Below, piece by piece: positions 21,494 to 33,472 of a stretch of 64,000 bases of DNA. The notes beneath the pieces are model-generated. The model had not been told where the DNA came from. It was given only the letters and a program-made list of their open reading frames with translations, and did not search any database. The stretch's first letter is position 1. Each line of letters opens with the position of its first letter. The translations under genes and the position numbers were made by a program. Origin of the DNA: Dryococelus australis (taxonomy: Eukaryota; Arthropoda; Insecta; Phasmatodea; Phasmatidae); NCBI GenBank assembly GCA_029891345.1, contig CM057006.1, forward strand, positions 43,499,056-43,563,055, read 5' to 3'.

Positions 21494-21924
21494 TATAGTC
21501 CGTTCACGGTTGCTTCCAATTTTTCTGAAGCCCTGCTGAAGTTCTACTTCCAGGATATTCCTCCGCCTCCCGCAAACAAAGCTTGACCGAGTCTAGAAAA
21601 TCACACCAGAGTGACAACGCACCGCATTTTTTGCGCATCCAGTATAATAATATTTAGCATAAGGAAAAGCTATTTCTTACTAGGCATTATCAACACACCT
21701 AGTTTCTTCATGTTTTTACTATTTAATTATAAATGGAATATTATAATTTATGTATAAAATATGAATAAATGTTAAATTAAACCAAAAAGAAGGTACTTTA
21801 AAATTATCACACGTACAAAACGCTTGTGATACTGGCCTTATTTAGGTAACAATCAAGCACGTCATTCATAGGGTGATTTTCAAAGGTTTGATTCAAAAAG
21901 TTTGAGGAAACCGCGAATAGACTA
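21494..21924 (+). mobile_element. Family C MITE, copy 1, complete
   Basis: 431 bp. The left end is TATAGTCCGTTCACGGTTGC; the right end is the inverse of TAGTCTATTCGCGGTTTCC. The subterminal block GAAGCCCTGCTGAAGTTCTA is shared with the right end of family A. The interior is AT-rich (TATAATTTATGTATAAAATA) and carries the conserved ACAAAACGCTTGTGATAC block. Non-coding. This orientation is plus for family C. Confidence 0.75.
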
Positions 21925-23499
21925 CAGAATATTTTCTTTCTGTTCTTTATTTTGGATTTTTTTTTTAACGCAACTAGTGATAGTCAAGTATTTTTTTAGC
22001 TTCTAAAAACAAAGGCAATTAGAATCCTATGCCACAGGAATTGTAGGGATTCTTAGAGGTTGTAGACAGCTCTTCAAATACGATAAAATACTCACTTTCA
22101 CAGGAGAATATATTTATACAATTCTTTGTTTTGTATATGGTGATTTAGAAAACTTTAAAATAAACAGCGATGTTAATGACTATAAAACCAGATACACTGG
22201 AAACGTACATGTTCCCTCGGTTTTTTGTCACCCTACCAGAAAGGAGCCTATTACTTAACCGTAACGATATCCATCTCCCTTCTGCCCCAGTTTAGAGATC
22301 TTGGCTTTCGTGACACAAGATCGTTTTATGTACTTTATCAAACCTTTTATTATATTACTGAATATTTTGATTCTTTTAGTGGAACAGCTGGCTGTGACAA
22401 TTAATATCTAAAGCTCAGCATTTGTAATAAATGATGTCCATACTTCTATGTAATAATGTATTGTTTTATTGTACAAAATTAGCTTACATTTAAATAGTGC
22501 ACTTAAATTACCTAACTTATTGTCATGGTTTTAACCAAAAATTTTATTTGTATAGTATTGTTTAACATACCTATGCATGTTTCCATAACTCGTTTTTTTT
22601 TTTTTTTTTTCAATTTTGATATTATTATAATTATATGTTTTAACAGTGCGTATGTATCTTTTCTATGTTAAACTTATAATAATGTTATTCATTTATTGTA
22701 AAGACTATGAGTAAATGTACAGGCTTATGTAACGTTTTGACAGATTACATATACCAGCTGTTCTTGAAACATGTGGGATCAACGGAGTGAAAATAAATAA
22801 ATAAATAAATAATCGGGTAGGCTGTTCGATATCGACGTACTTTGTGAGGCATAGTAATAAGAATGAAGAGAGGTTTTCGTTACAACTCACTTTAACTGTA
22901 AAAAAAATTGTAACCACGCTGGAACGGGAATTTAGAAAGAAAAAAAAAAGCAAGGAATGAAGTTTATAGTTTTCATGGTGCATAAAATCTCCTTTATTGC
23001 GCTTATTTAAACCACGGCCAGGTTTCTGACTTGTAGGTTAAGCAAAAGTCTTCTTATAATGTGTTATTGCCTGACGGTAAGTGGTTTTGAAGATCTTTAC
23101 CTCAAGAACGAGACTTCATAAATCTTTACATGAGAATTAATTTTATTACTACGGACACTTTCTTTGCGCCGAGAGCTAGAATTGGAAATTAGATTTTACA
23201 CTTCGACCAATAGTCTTGTATAATAATTACTGGAATGTTTATTTTTGCATTTTGTATATTAACCCACTCCATATTTCGACGGTTGGGATAATCATCTTCC
23301 CTTCGATAGGACGACTGAAGGTTCCCTCATTCTTTAAGGATTTTTACCCCACTTGGGAAAGTATGGATATAGATATCTGAAAACTTGCGAACTGAATAAA
23401 ATTCTGTAAAGTAGTTTTCCATGGAATATCAAGCTTTGATTTTTTATGTCCGTTCACGAAGTTTGATCCACGAAGATTTGCAACGAGAATTCAAGATGA
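21925..23499. other. Unassigned AT-rich stretch
   Basis: T run near 22592-22610 and an (AAAT)n stretch near 22790-22810. No gene recognised. Confidence 0.4.
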
Positions 23500-24110
23500 A
23501 TGGGATCCCTACTCCTTTACCAGGCGTTGGGAAGTCCGAAGCGAAGCGTCGCGTTGTTATCTCGTGAGTTAACGTAGATATACGGTGTAGCAGTGTTTGT
23601 TTCTGTCGCCCTGCAGGAGGTTATGGTCCACCGAACGCTGAGGGGAGGGTCTGCCGAGAGGTCGTCCGGGGTTGAAACGGGGTGCTCATTTTCCCTCACG
23701 CCCGATAAGGGAAGGCCGTCTTGTCGCGGCGCCGAGTTAACGACACCCGCAGCCTCCCCGGGGGTAGGCGATGTAGATATTGACGTGACGGCTTCATCAC
23801 GTGTGGGGGGTGCACGGGAGGGGGGTGTGTGGTTAGGGAGTGTGTAACAGCGTCGCCCTGCGCACGTACCGAGCTCCCAGCAACAGGTTGTGACGGCTTC
23901 CGCACGTCAAGAATTCTCTTATATTCACTTCGCCTTGGGTTGCCGTTCCCACGTGAGGGTCGTGGACAATGGCTTACCTTTGGTGCGATGGGACCCACTC
24001 GACATACCATCTCCTCTACTGCTGCCTGCGTGATTGCTGAACGGCAAATGGCCCGTGGCACGCTAGTGTGCTGTTTCGAAGCTTCGCCTGCTTCCCCCCC
24101 CCCTTGAGCA
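23500..24110. other. CpG-rich non-repetitive island
   Basis: Text such as TTGTCGCGGCGCCGAGTTAA near 23719 and GCGTCGCCCTGCGCACGTAC near 23850 makes this one of the CpG-richest parts of the window. Four overlapping frames of 60-121 codons occur on both strands; none is recognised. A promoter-like or regulatory role is possible but unproven. Confidence 0.3.
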
Positions 24111-24701
24111 TCACCATGACAACGTAACGCCGGTCAGCCATGACGCCACCAGGGAGCGTTTCCGCTCCGTAAACGTTGGAAAATGTTTCAGAAGACGAGA
24201 ACAAATTTGTATAAAAGGTTTGTGTTCTACCCTGCTCGGGGAGACAGACCTGTGTTTTAAGGGGAGGGTGACTTTGCTTAATACTCAAAATATATGTAAT
24301 TTCAATCTTTAATTATTTGGTAGGCCTGTTACAAAAATTAAATGTCTTGTCTTTGTAGGGGATTTAAAGTCATGGGATTTTATTAAAAAGAGTTTTAAAT
24401 AGATTTTGTAATCCCCATATTGGGAATTGTGACTTTGTATTTCAAAAGAGGTCAAATATATCAGAGTTTTGTAACTATTTATTTTTTTGTGCAAACCAAA
24501 GTAAGTTTTATAGTACCCTTTGATGACACACAACGGGGGGGAAGAAGGGGAGTGGGGTACTCTATTCCTTGAAAAACAAACATCTTCCTGAGGAAACAGA
24601 GACGGAGTCCTATATTTGCATGTGTCCGCTAAAACAGTAAGAACGTAGAGCCTGGTCAGCGCACATCTGCTCCACAAACAGGGTTCACCGCTACTGCTTA
24701 A
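24111..24701. other. Unassigned stretch
   Basis: The 185-codon minus-strand frame here (24309-24866) runs from the SINE at its start into AT-rich DNA and is not a gene. Confidence 0.4.
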
Positions 24702-24954
24702 GGGGCCGCGAGGCTGAGCGGTTAGCCTGCTCACCTCCCACCAAGGCGAACCGGGTTCAATCGCTGGCCGGGTCACTCCCGGATTTTCGCAAGTGGGAAT
24801 CGTTACGGACGATGCCGCTGGTTTGTGGGTTTTCTCGGGGATCTCCCGTTTCCCCCGCCCTTTCATTCCAGCGCTGCTCGATACTCAACCTCAATCACCG
24901 ACGGGCTCTCAAGACCTCGCTGTCTAGAGCCGCTCAAATCTCTTCACTCACTCA
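24702..24954 (+). mobile_element. tRNA-derived SINE, full length
   Basis: Begins GGGGCCGCGAGGCTGAGCGG (A box) with B box GGGTTCAATCGCTGGCC, then the family body (GATTTTCGCAAGTGGGAATC, TTTTCTCGGGGATCTCCCGT) and the tail CTCTTCACTCACTCA. No clear target duplication was found. Confidence 0.85.
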
Positions 24955-24957
24955 CGA

Positions 24958-25100
24958 ACAAAATATCCATTGTCATATATTATCGTCATCAGAATGTCCA
25001 TCGTTCACGAAACAAGTCCCACTTTCTCACAGTCAAACCGGTTAGTCCCAGTCTCTGCTCATCCGACATGGGCTGTTCATAGTGGTGTGTGGCGAACTGT
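24958..25100 (+). repeat. Family M repeat, copy 1
   Basis: AAAATATCCATTGTCATAT followed by GTCCATCGTTCACGAAACAAG and CCCAGTCTCTGCT matches 28170-28290 with indels. It starts at the SINE tail. Nature unknown. Confidence 0.4.
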
Positions 25101-25287
25101 TGCAAGGTAAGCTGGCGTAAATCGCAGCGAGTGGATGCCCGGTTGAACCAATGACTGTAGGGTGTTATGATTCAGTGAAGGCGGACAAGCCTAGCGAACA
25201 GCAGCGACGTATCGGTATCCAGACAAGGCGAAGAATCCAAAACACATTACAACAATAATAGTTTATTAAACATATCAGTGAATCGCC

Positions 25288-25475
25288 AGCGGAGCTCCCC
25301 TCGCGGCGGCACGGTATTTGGGACAATTACGCCACCAGAAACTATACAATACTTGGCAACACTTTGTACGGGGTCTGTCTGTAGACTTACGCCGAAATGA
25401 AGCCATCAAGATGCAGCTTGGAGTGCCGCTCACCGCCTTCCGACTCAACACAGCCTCCGACGACTGTATCACTCA
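25288..25475 (+). other. Exon-like open segment ending at a splice-donor consensus
   Basis: A plus-strand frame stays open from about 25288 and reads GAPLAAARYLGQLRHQKLYN, later AIKMQLGVPLTAFRLN, then CITQ. There the DNA reads CAGGTTAGT, a good 5' splice-site match. I do not recognise a family. It could be a small internal exon, a decayed element or chance. Confidence 0.25.
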
Positions 25476-26185
25476 GGTTAGTCAGATACTGTAATTGATT
25501 AGGACCTCCCTCGCCAATAATTTATATTTAATGTATATTATAATAATTTAATTAAATACCTGCTCTATCGTCATAATTTACTTCAGTTTAAATATGAACA
25601 CCCTAGTCCGTATTATAAAAATATTAAAAACATAATAAAAGTATATAAGACATGCCAGTGAACGACTACAAAAATTGTGTGTTGTGTGTTTTTTTACGTG
25701 ACAGTTAATTTTTTTGTTCAAAGTCCGGGGAGCGATTAATACGGGAGTCATTTTTATGTTGGTTTTTTTAAGTTTTCCGAAACATTCCTTTTGGTTTATT
25801 TTCTGGGAATAAAATAGAGGGTTTAATGAACACAACGAAATGATTAACTTACATTCTATTCGTGACTGGAAATTTAATTTTTCGGGCGTATTGCTGCGAG
25901 CTTGTTAATATGGGACCCGACAAGGCAAAATATAATATAGTCTATGGTCCGATTGTAGATGTCGCCCGATTGTGGAAATTTCACTGTAAAAAAATGTTTA
26001 GTACCTTTCATAAACTGTAATGGGTTTTTTAAGACTCATATTTTGTGGAAATAGTAAATAGTACCGCATATCAGGACTACAAAATTCGAAACTTCCCTGC
26101 GAATTCGTCTCTTTCTTGAGAAAATTGAGGAACGCTACCACGAATGTATGTGGAATAACTTTACCACGCACTGTTTCTCATTGTA
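25476..26185. other. Unassigned AT-rich stretch
   Basis: No recognised feature. Confidence 0.4.
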
Positions 26186-26615
26186 TGCGCTTCACAATTT
26201 TCTGAGCACTTTTGAAATTCAACGTTTGAAAAATGCCACTATCCTTACCTGGATATATTTTAATGGAAACGACAGCAGAGACGTGCCCAATAAAGCTGGT
26301 AACGCTGGAGGGAAAGTTATTCCATATCTTACAGTCGAAATGAAAGTGATAAATAAAGATTTGTTCATAGTTTTAAACTATTTTTTCGCTTTCTGTTTTT
26401 TAAATGCATCTAAATGTAAAAATCAGCAAATTTGTTTTAAGTATTTTCTTTTCTAATAATTCCACAATTTCACTTAACCGACGCGACGTATGAACAAAGA
26501 GACGAGGCCCATGGCAGTGTTAATCTTACATAAGGCGGAAGAATACGCAATGTGCATACAAGTATCTCATAAGCAGGGTTTTCAAAAGTGGTCAGTTTGC
26601 AATGAACAACGTATA
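26186..26615 (+). mobile_element. Family A MITE, copy 6, both tips eroded
   Basis: The terminal repeats are degraded (GCTTCACAATTTTCTGAGCAC at left, GCAATGAACAACGTAT at right). The interior is full length, for example CCGACGCGACGTATGAACAA, which carries a small insertion. One of the older copies. Confidence 0.7.
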
Positions 26616-27217
26616 TACGCATTCGCTGTTGTGGTAAATTTGTGGATGATTTCTTAGGGACCATAAATCTTCGCCAAATCAACTCGCAAAAGTTCTGCAG
26701 TCGCTAAGACTCGTGCCTGGTGGCGACGGGTTTGCATTTCGGTCGCTCGTCGCGTTTCCCACGCACGTGTTTGCCAATCACGATAACGTGTTGATATGCT
26801 TGTGAAGTGAGCTTGTTTTTCTCATTAGTTTGTCACGTGCGTAGAGAGTTTGCTCGCCGTTTTCCGTCTACCTCCCGGTGTGCATGAAAGAGTCGCAGAG
26901 CTCGCGGTGCGAATTTCCCGCCGGGAACTGTGACCCGATCGCGTGCAGCTGCATCGCATATCGATTTCCAGTGCAATAAAGATAAGAAACATGGGGGATG
27001 ATCCGCGGTAATCAATGTTGCATGTGAGCTCGAAGCTGGCTCAGCACGTGGGTGTCTCACGTGGCCACGCGTGCAGCGTGAGTTTACGAGACGTGCTTTA
27101 TTAATTAACTGCACGTTTGCGAGCAGCAGAAATCACTGGGTTGATTGCTTTCATGCTACATTTTGTGGTGTTACAGGTTGCCTAGGACCGCATCCAGGTT
27201 CGTAAGGGATGGATGTC
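26616..27217. other. Unassigned stretch
   Basis: 26930-27120 is relatively G+C-rich and carries a 93-codon minus-strand frame without recognised motifs. Confidence 0.35.
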
Positions 27218-27985
27218 TTGAGAGTGGGATGGGCCCTCGCGTTTTTTGTGAAATGGCTGTTTGCGCGAATACGCGTATCTCGGCAAATAAATGTTCTGCA
27301 AATACTACTTTTGTCAGAAAAGATAAAAAAAAACTATTATCTATGCCCCCCATTTTTTTTGTCATATTAAGTGTATTCTCGGAGAAAATAATTCGTGAAA
27401 ATGGTCAAATATCGCATTTTTAAAGCTTGTTGTGCAGTTTCCTTAAGCGGCAAGAGAAAATTACAAAGATACAGGCTTGTTTAATCTGTGGTCTTTCATT
27501 GCGTGTAATAAAACTCCACTGTTGCAGATCTAATTTACACAGTACAGCGTCACGATGGAATCACTTCACGCCTGGGCGCATAGGAGCGACGAGGCGCTAG
27601 GCGTGCGTTCTACGAAACTAACATACACTTCAAGCGAGGCTGTCGAGTGCTTTCAAAACGCACGCACATCAGAATCGCAATTTAAGAGTACTCCAAAATG
27701 TCTAAAAACGGTTTTTCTTTTTCAAAGCGCTGTATCTCAAAACGTACACGTCGGATCCATACAAGTACCTGCATTGGGCTATCGTACAGACTTTCCCGTC
27801 AATTAAATTGTAGGGTCGCCGCTGAAATTCCCGTAGGTACACCCAGTGCGACGAGAACACTGTACGCCAGCTCGGGACCTTGCGCTTAGCGGCGATGGGG
27901 CACGCGATTCGCGTGGCAGAGTCGACCTTATCGCTCCCGTGCTTCTCTGTCTCAAACGCGGGATAAAAGCCCAGGTAGGCGGGGT
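27218..27985 (-). mobile_element. Family E element, long copy
   Basis: Starts near TTGAGAGTGGGATGGGCCC, the terminal repeat of the 38.2-kb copy in opposite orientation. It follows that copy's reverse complement to about 27612 (GGAGCGACGAGGCGCTAGGC). It then continues with about 370 bp that the 38.2-kb copy lacks but that matches 57600-57895 (GTGCGACGAGAACACTGTAC, GCTTAGCGGCGATGG). So family E has at least two architectures. Non-coding as far as I can see. Confidence 0.55.
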
Positions 27986-28139
27986 CCTCAATAATTTTTT
28001 TTTTTTAATTTAATTTCTTGATTTATTCACGATGGTATAAAATAGAATACTTGAATTATTTACAAAACGCAACCGCAATTTTTAATGCTCATCTCAATTA
28101 TAGTTTAAGTCTCAGTCGATGCGCTTGCACTGCGCAGTC

Positions 28140-28300
28140 GTTTAATATTCGTTCATTAAGTACAAACATGCGAAGAAAATATCCATTTGCCATCATCATC
28201 ATCCAAATGTCCGTCGCTCACGAAAGAAGTCTCAGTCTCTGCTGTTCCGATATTCGCACTCTACACTCGCTGGTCTACTTGCGTCGTCTACAAGCTTGTC
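28140..28300 (+). repeat. Family M repeat, copy 2
   Basis: GAAAATATCCATTTGCCATC, GTCCGTCGCTCACGAAAGAAG and TCTCAGTCTCTGCT match 24958-25060. Confidence 0.4.
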
Positions 28301-28457
28301 GCACGCATTCCGAGAGTCTATTTATGTAAAAGACAACCGGTCACGTGCGTGTATGGCTACGGTTTTTGTTCTCATGTTTAGTAAGAGGGTTTGGGGGGGG
28401 GGAGGGTGGGGTTGGGGAGAACTAATCTAATATTTCAAACCAGTTAAAATAAGATAT

Positions 28458-28881
28458 AGGCTGTTCACGGTAAAATGAACGCTTCTGAAAGCCCTACTTG
28501 AGATCTACTTTATACACGTTGTGTATTCTTTCGCCTTATTTAAAATTATCGTTACCTTGGTCCTCATCACTTTATTCATACGTCGGTAAAGTGAAACTAT
28601 AAATTGTTAGAAAAGGAAAATTTCACAGATCTGCTCATTTTTACGCTTCGATGCATTAGGAAAAAAAACGGAAGGCGACAGAAATAATTTATATGATTAT
28701 AAATAGATACCTAACACTATTTATTCGCCGCTAAGATATGGAACTACTTTCCCTTCATCGTTACCAACTTTACTGGGCGCACGTCACTCAGTTCGCCCTG
28801 TTAAAATATATGCAGGCAGGAGCAGTGACTTTTTTTTTCTGAGGTTGATTTCAAAAGTTCTCATTTTATCGTGAGCAGCCT
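28458..28881 (-). mobile_element. Family A MITE, copy 7
   Basis: 424 bp. Left terminus TATAGGCTGTTCACGGTAAA preceded by GATA; right terminus ATCGTGAGCAGCCT. Full-length interior in reverse orientation. It is followed at once by a T run (28890-28912). Confidence 0.8.
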
Positions 28882-29650
28882 TAGACTTTTTTTTTTTTTT
28901 TTTTTTTTTTTAAAGAAAGCAAAAGCGAGGGCGTTGTTCTTATTCCGCGTGGTACTAAACCGAATGACGTGCCTGAAATTGTATTAAATTGGTGTCGGGC
29001 AACTTAGCGTTGCGGTAATCTTACTTCAATGTCGGCCACTAAATAACTAATCATTCAGCGTTGAACTACTTCGTGACGATCTCAAGTAGACCCCCCACTG
29101 ACTAACCATACATTAAAAAAAAAGAACGAAATAAATAGTGAACAATTCGCTATGTGTATTTTGTTATTTTAGTATTTCCAGTGCCCCAGAACGGCGACAA
29201 GACGTTAGTAAGAAAACTTTTTTTTTTTCTTCAGGAATTGGGAAGCATTTGTTAGGGCATGTATCGTGGAACCGTCCCAGGATTCGCCCTAAGTAGTTTC
29301 GAAAAAAAAAAAAAAAACCGTAAAACCGAAATCAGGATGGCTGTAGTATTCGAATCCGTGTCCTCCGGAATGTGAATCAAGTAGATCACCATTATGCCAC
29401 ACGCGCTCATTTGAATTCATCATAAAACGTGGGCTTTAAATATAGATTTTTTAAACCCATATGTTTGCCATGGATTAATTAGCAGTAATAAAAGCAGCTG
29501 GAATTTATTTTTATCCTGCTTATTTAGTGATAGATCCTTTTTCGACCATATATTCTGAGCAAATGAAGCTCTCAAGCCGAATACGCGGCTAAAAACAAAT
29601 AAAACAAAACAAGTTGATTATCCATATTAACTGCCTTCTTGCAATGCTTT
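28882..29650. other. Unassigned stretch
   Basis: Several A and T runs (29219-29228, 29303-29317). No gene recognised. Confidence 0.4.
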
Positions 29651-29925
29651 CACTGTGGTGTGGTGGCTATAGAGTTCGCCTGCCACCAAGGCGAACCGCG
29701 GGTTCGATTCCTGGCGGGGTCGCTCCCGAATTTTCGCACGTGACAGTCGTGCCGGCGATGTCACTGGTCGGCGGGTTTCCTCGGGTGTCTCCCGTTCTCT
29801 ACCCTCCCCCCCCACACACAGACCACTCTTGCAACCACGGCATAGCTCCATTCGCACCTCGCATCACCCTGGTCGGGTTTCAAGACCTCGATGTTGAGAG
29901 CCGCCTAGAACTCACTGCCCCACTC
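29651..29925 (+). mobile_element. tRNA-derived SINE, diverged copy
   Basis: Head CACTGTGGTGTGGTGGCTAT, B box GGGTTCGATTCCTGGC, body GGTCGGCGGGTTTCCTCGGG. It has extra CACACA sequence near 29811 not seen in the other copies, and ends ACTCACTGCCCCACTC. The tRNA-like part of about 70 nt looks intact, but it continues straight into the SINE body, so I do not call a tRNA gene. Confidence 0.75.
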
Positions 29926-29994
29926 TTGCCTTTTCTAAACTGGATCTTGACTCCAGGCGGCCCACTGTGAGCAAGATAAGATAAGGGGGCTTAT

Positions 29995-30234
29995 ATGCTA
30001 TTCTCGATAAAGTGAGCACTTTTGAAAGCTTTTTCATTTGGAATAATAGTCAATACATATAATTTATTGTGGCCTTAGAAGTTAACTTTCGTGTCCAGTG
30101 AAATATACACACTGTGTTAATACTTACATAGCAATATTTATTTTAAAAAAAACTTGGTGGAAGGATAAAAAAGGGTTGAAAGGAAAAAAAGTAACTATGG
30201 CCTCAAAAGTGCTCACTTTACCGCGAACAGCCTA
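29995..30234 (+). mobile_element. Family B MITE, copy 3
   Basis: Left end ATGCTATTCTCGATAAAGTG, right end ACCGCGAACAGCC then TATA. Interior GTGTCCAGTGAAATATACAC and CAATATTTATTTTAAAA match the other B copies. Confidence 0.75.
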
Positions 30235-30730
30235 TACCAGTGTCATACCCAAGATTACATTCGAATATGCATCAATCACGCGATGATTTGAACAACGTGA
30301 CATTTGCTCGGAAAATTGCACTTGTGGACCTCGGTACAAATACCGATGTACATCTATTGTTTGCTACAGCGAAAGTGAAGATTTACTTGAGTTGTGAATG
30401 ATTTTTGTTGTAGTTACGTGCTGCTTAAGGAACTTACGAATGTTTAGGAGTAAGAGAGAAAATTAAATATGCAGGCACTGTATAGTTAGATACTGGTTTT
30501 CTTATTGAGAACTTGTTTCTTGGAAACGCGTTAAAAAAAAAAACTGTCAGCGCGTATGACCTTAATCCAGTTAGTTCCTTAAGTTTAAACTACAGATAAA
30601 ACGAAAGGAATTACTTGTGTAAATTTGAAGATCGTGAATGGCTTTCGTGTAGACGACATGGATTCTCAAACAGAGTTTACTTTTAAGCTAGTAAGGTCCG
30701 CATGTAAACGGAACCATAATACTTCGCTTG
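30235..30730. other. Unassigned stretch
   Basis: No recognised feature. Confidence 0.35.
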
Positions 30731-31873
30731 TATAATGCATTCATGGTTACTTCACGCTTTCCAGAAACTCTGCTTAAGTTCTACTTTCAGGGTATTCCTC
30801 CGCCTCGTCTACAAAATTACACCAAATAACAACGCGTCGAATTCGTGCGCATGAGGATATTTTGCATGAGAACTATTTATTACTAGGCGCTGCCAACACA
30901 CACATTTTATAACTTTTTCTTTCATATCTATACTACTAAATAAAATAGTGCCTGTCTGTAATTTTAAAATTTTCAACTTTTTTAAATTATTTTTTCATAT
31001 AGTATAATTTATAACTAAGCCATATATAATGTTAATTTTTCACGTCTGCCTGTCTTTATGTATGCATGTATGTCTGTCTGTCCAACCGGATTTAACTCAA
31101 AAACCACTGAACGTATTGACATCAAAGTTACACAGCCTATAGATAATAACATCAGGACCAACTTAGTCTTTATTTCATCGAGATATCTGAAGCGGTTCCG
31201 GAAAAATGATGATCAGGGATGTACATAGGTACTGGATTAAACTTTTATTAGGATTCATTACTGCATTAAAAAAAAAAAAAAAAACATTGTTAGAAAAGGT
31301 TCCGCCATTTGTCCTTTTTTATTGTCTATGGACTGTTCTCCTTTCCTTCCCAAGAGAAGAGGCTAGATCGATTTGAAGTCCTAAATATCATGCTAACGAA
31401 GTATCACTGGCCTGCTGGTTTAAGTACTATAAACGAATTAATCTTTATATATAAAACCCTTTGTGCGTGACTAAACCCCATCATCACTGACAAACCACTG
31501 GACCAATTGAGACCATATTCACACCATATGTTATTGATGTGGCGAGTAAGGTTTTTAGTTATGTTTCGTTCCGATAGTTGACGCTGGCGTCTAACTTATA
31601 TATTTATTTGTTGATCCATTGAGAATTGAGAAGGCAAAATAGAACGCGAAAGAGGCGGAACAACGTTTCGCCGGGATCAGCCAGTATAAGTTATAAATAA
31701 AATACGGGAAAAACTTCATTTTAAAGAAAAATAAGACATGTTCACTTCAACAGGTGTCTAAAACACTTCTGATACACGACACATTTTGGAAATAACTAAA
31801 CACTTTGTAGGCTACATGGGGTGATTTTTCAAAGGTTTAATTTAAAAAGTGTGAAGAAATCTCGAAATGACTA
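30731..31873 (+). mobile_element. Family C MITE, copy 2, split by a Helitron-like insertion
   Basis: The left 195 bp (30731-30926: ACTCTGCTTAAGTTCTACTT, TATTCCTCCGCCTCG) and the right 190 bp (31686-31873: CATTTTGGAAATAACTAAAC, CAAAGGTTTAATTTAAAAAG) together make one C element. About 760 bp of foreign sequence lies between them. Confidence 0.65.
30927..31685 (+). mobile_element. Helitron-like non-autonomous insertion
   Basis: Starts TCTATACTACTAAATAAAAT after an A and ends GGGATCAGCCAGT. Helitrons begin TC, end CTRRT and insert at AT; the end CCAGT departs by one base. Repeated text such as ACTCAAAAACCACTGAACG near 31095 and GACAAACCACTGGACCAATT near 31488 hints at internal duplication. No helicase coding is present. 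The limits are well defined because the element splits a recognisable family C copy. Confidence 0.5.
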
Positions 31874-31951
31874 TGTGCCAAATGCTTTACCAGTGCGCTA
31901 CTAGGCTGTTCTTATTTCATTGGCCATTCAGATTACCTGAGTTCCGATTGT

Positions 31952-31954
<3 letters not shown>

Positions 31955-31998
<44 letters not shown>
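31955..31998. repeat. (TA)n microsatellite
   Basis: About 22 uninterrupted TA units. Confidence 0.95.
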
Positions 31999-32001
<3 letters not shown>

Positions 32002-32564
32002 TGTATCCAGTCGACTGTGATTAATGCAAGGTGGTGTTTCTTATGTTCGTCGTTCCTTCAACAAGTATAAAATGTAAACAGGGCAAGCATGTCGCAAGGG
32101 GTTGGTGGCTAGTTGCTAACCACAACAGTTTTTTCATCTTTTTTAAACTCATGTTTTTGTAAACGAATACTTTCGTAGCTTGTAGGTTGCCTTAAGCTGA
32201 TAGAAATGTATTTTGCTTGCAATAGGTGGGAATACATAATTAACACCTTTCAATTTAATGATGTGTGTTTTTATAGTATATATATATTTATATATTTAAA
32301 AATTTAGCAAGTGCATTAAGATAGATTTTCAGAATAATTTCCAGACGTCATTCTGACGTATGAGAACGGCAATGTCCGATGACGCAATTTTTTAAATTAT
32401 AAACTTATTGGTTCTTCTTTCCTTCTGCGTGATGAATTTCAGTTTAATGTGATATAAGAAATTTCAACATTGTTAATTTATGCGCAAAGCTGTTAACTAT
32501 CCGTAAGTTGTAGTCTCCTGTTCTTTTATAGATTAATTTCTTTGCGCTGTGCATTCCCGGATAT
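31999..32564. other. Unassigned AT-rich stretch
   Basis: No recognised feature. Confidence 0.4.
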
Positions 32565-32988
32565 AGCCTGTTCACAGTAAAATGAGCACTTTTGAAAGCC
32601 CTGCTAAAAATCTACTTGTATGCACTTTGTGTATTCTTCCGCTACACGTAAAATTACAATTTCCATGACCCTCATCACTTTATTCAACCTCCGGTCAAGT
32701 GAAACTGTGAAATAGTTAGAAAAGTAAATATTTTTTAAATCTGCTCATTTTTACATTTCGATGTATTAAAAAAAACAGAAGGTGAAATAAATAATATAAG
32801 TTATCAAAAACGGTTACCTAACACATTTTATTCGACCTTAAGATATGGAGCTTCTTTTCATCCATCGTTACCAACTTTGCTGGGCTAATGTCACTCGGTG
32901 CGTCCATCGAAATATATGCAGGCTGGAGAAGTGACTTTTTTTCTTAAGGTTAATTTCAAAAGTGCTCACTTTATCGTGAACATCATTT
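32565..32988 (-). mobile_element. Family A MITE, copy 8
   Basis: Left terminus AGCCTGTTCACAGTAAAATG after TAT; the right terminus is altered in its last bases (ATCGTGAACATCATTTAG instead of ACAGCCT). Full-length interior in reverse orientation. Confidence 0.75.
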
Positions 32989-33179
32989 AGATGCATTTCT
33001 CGCAAATAAGATCTGTAGCAATAGTGTGTTATTACATGCGAGGGAAGCCAATGGGTTAAACTACAGATGCCACTCGGTACAGTTTTTTTTCCTTTCATTT
33101 AAGATAAATGCGCAGGAAAGCCATAAAATTGTTGTTTTCAGCCATGCTCACAATTTTTTCTTTGGATATACTTAATACG

Positions 33180-33472
33180 CAGGGACTGCAAAATTTCGCG
33201 TTTTAAAAGACCTGTACGCTAGACTCCACGGCCCTATACATTTTCAAGCCTCAGTTTTCTGTTCATTGGCTGCTGAACCTGTGTGTGACCATGTACCTCA
33301 GACCTGGTGGCACGCGATTCGATGATTGTTTCCTTGCAGGTCTGTTATTGGATCAGAGTTCACCTGGGCGTATCTCATAAACCGTGGTCCAATTGTACAC
33401 ATGACAGAGATAATGTGCGTGTTTTTGAAGTCTCACTTGTCCTTGAATGAATTCGCGAAATTTTCTAGCCCT
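33180..33472. mobile_element. hAT-type MITE, decayed
   Basis: Left end CAGGGACTGCAAAATTTCGCG; right end the inverse of AAGGGCTAGAAAATTTCGCG. The CAGGG start and the GAATTCGCGAAAT motif fit the hAT-like elements at 33657, 39960 and 40317. Flanking octamers match only partly. Confidence 0.45.

Noticed and set aside
23696..24061. 121-codon minus-strand frame
   Set aside because: In a CpG-rich island with frames open on both strands; no motif or splice context recognised.
24309..24866. The longest open frame in the window, 185 codons on the minus strand
   Set aside because: Its first third is antisense to the tRNA-derived SINE at 24702-24954 and the rest is AT-rich DNA with no protein motif.
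29651..29725. Possible tRNA gene
   Set aside because: The tRNA-like head continues directly into the SINE body, as in the other copies, and has no 3' terminator-like T run at tRNA length.
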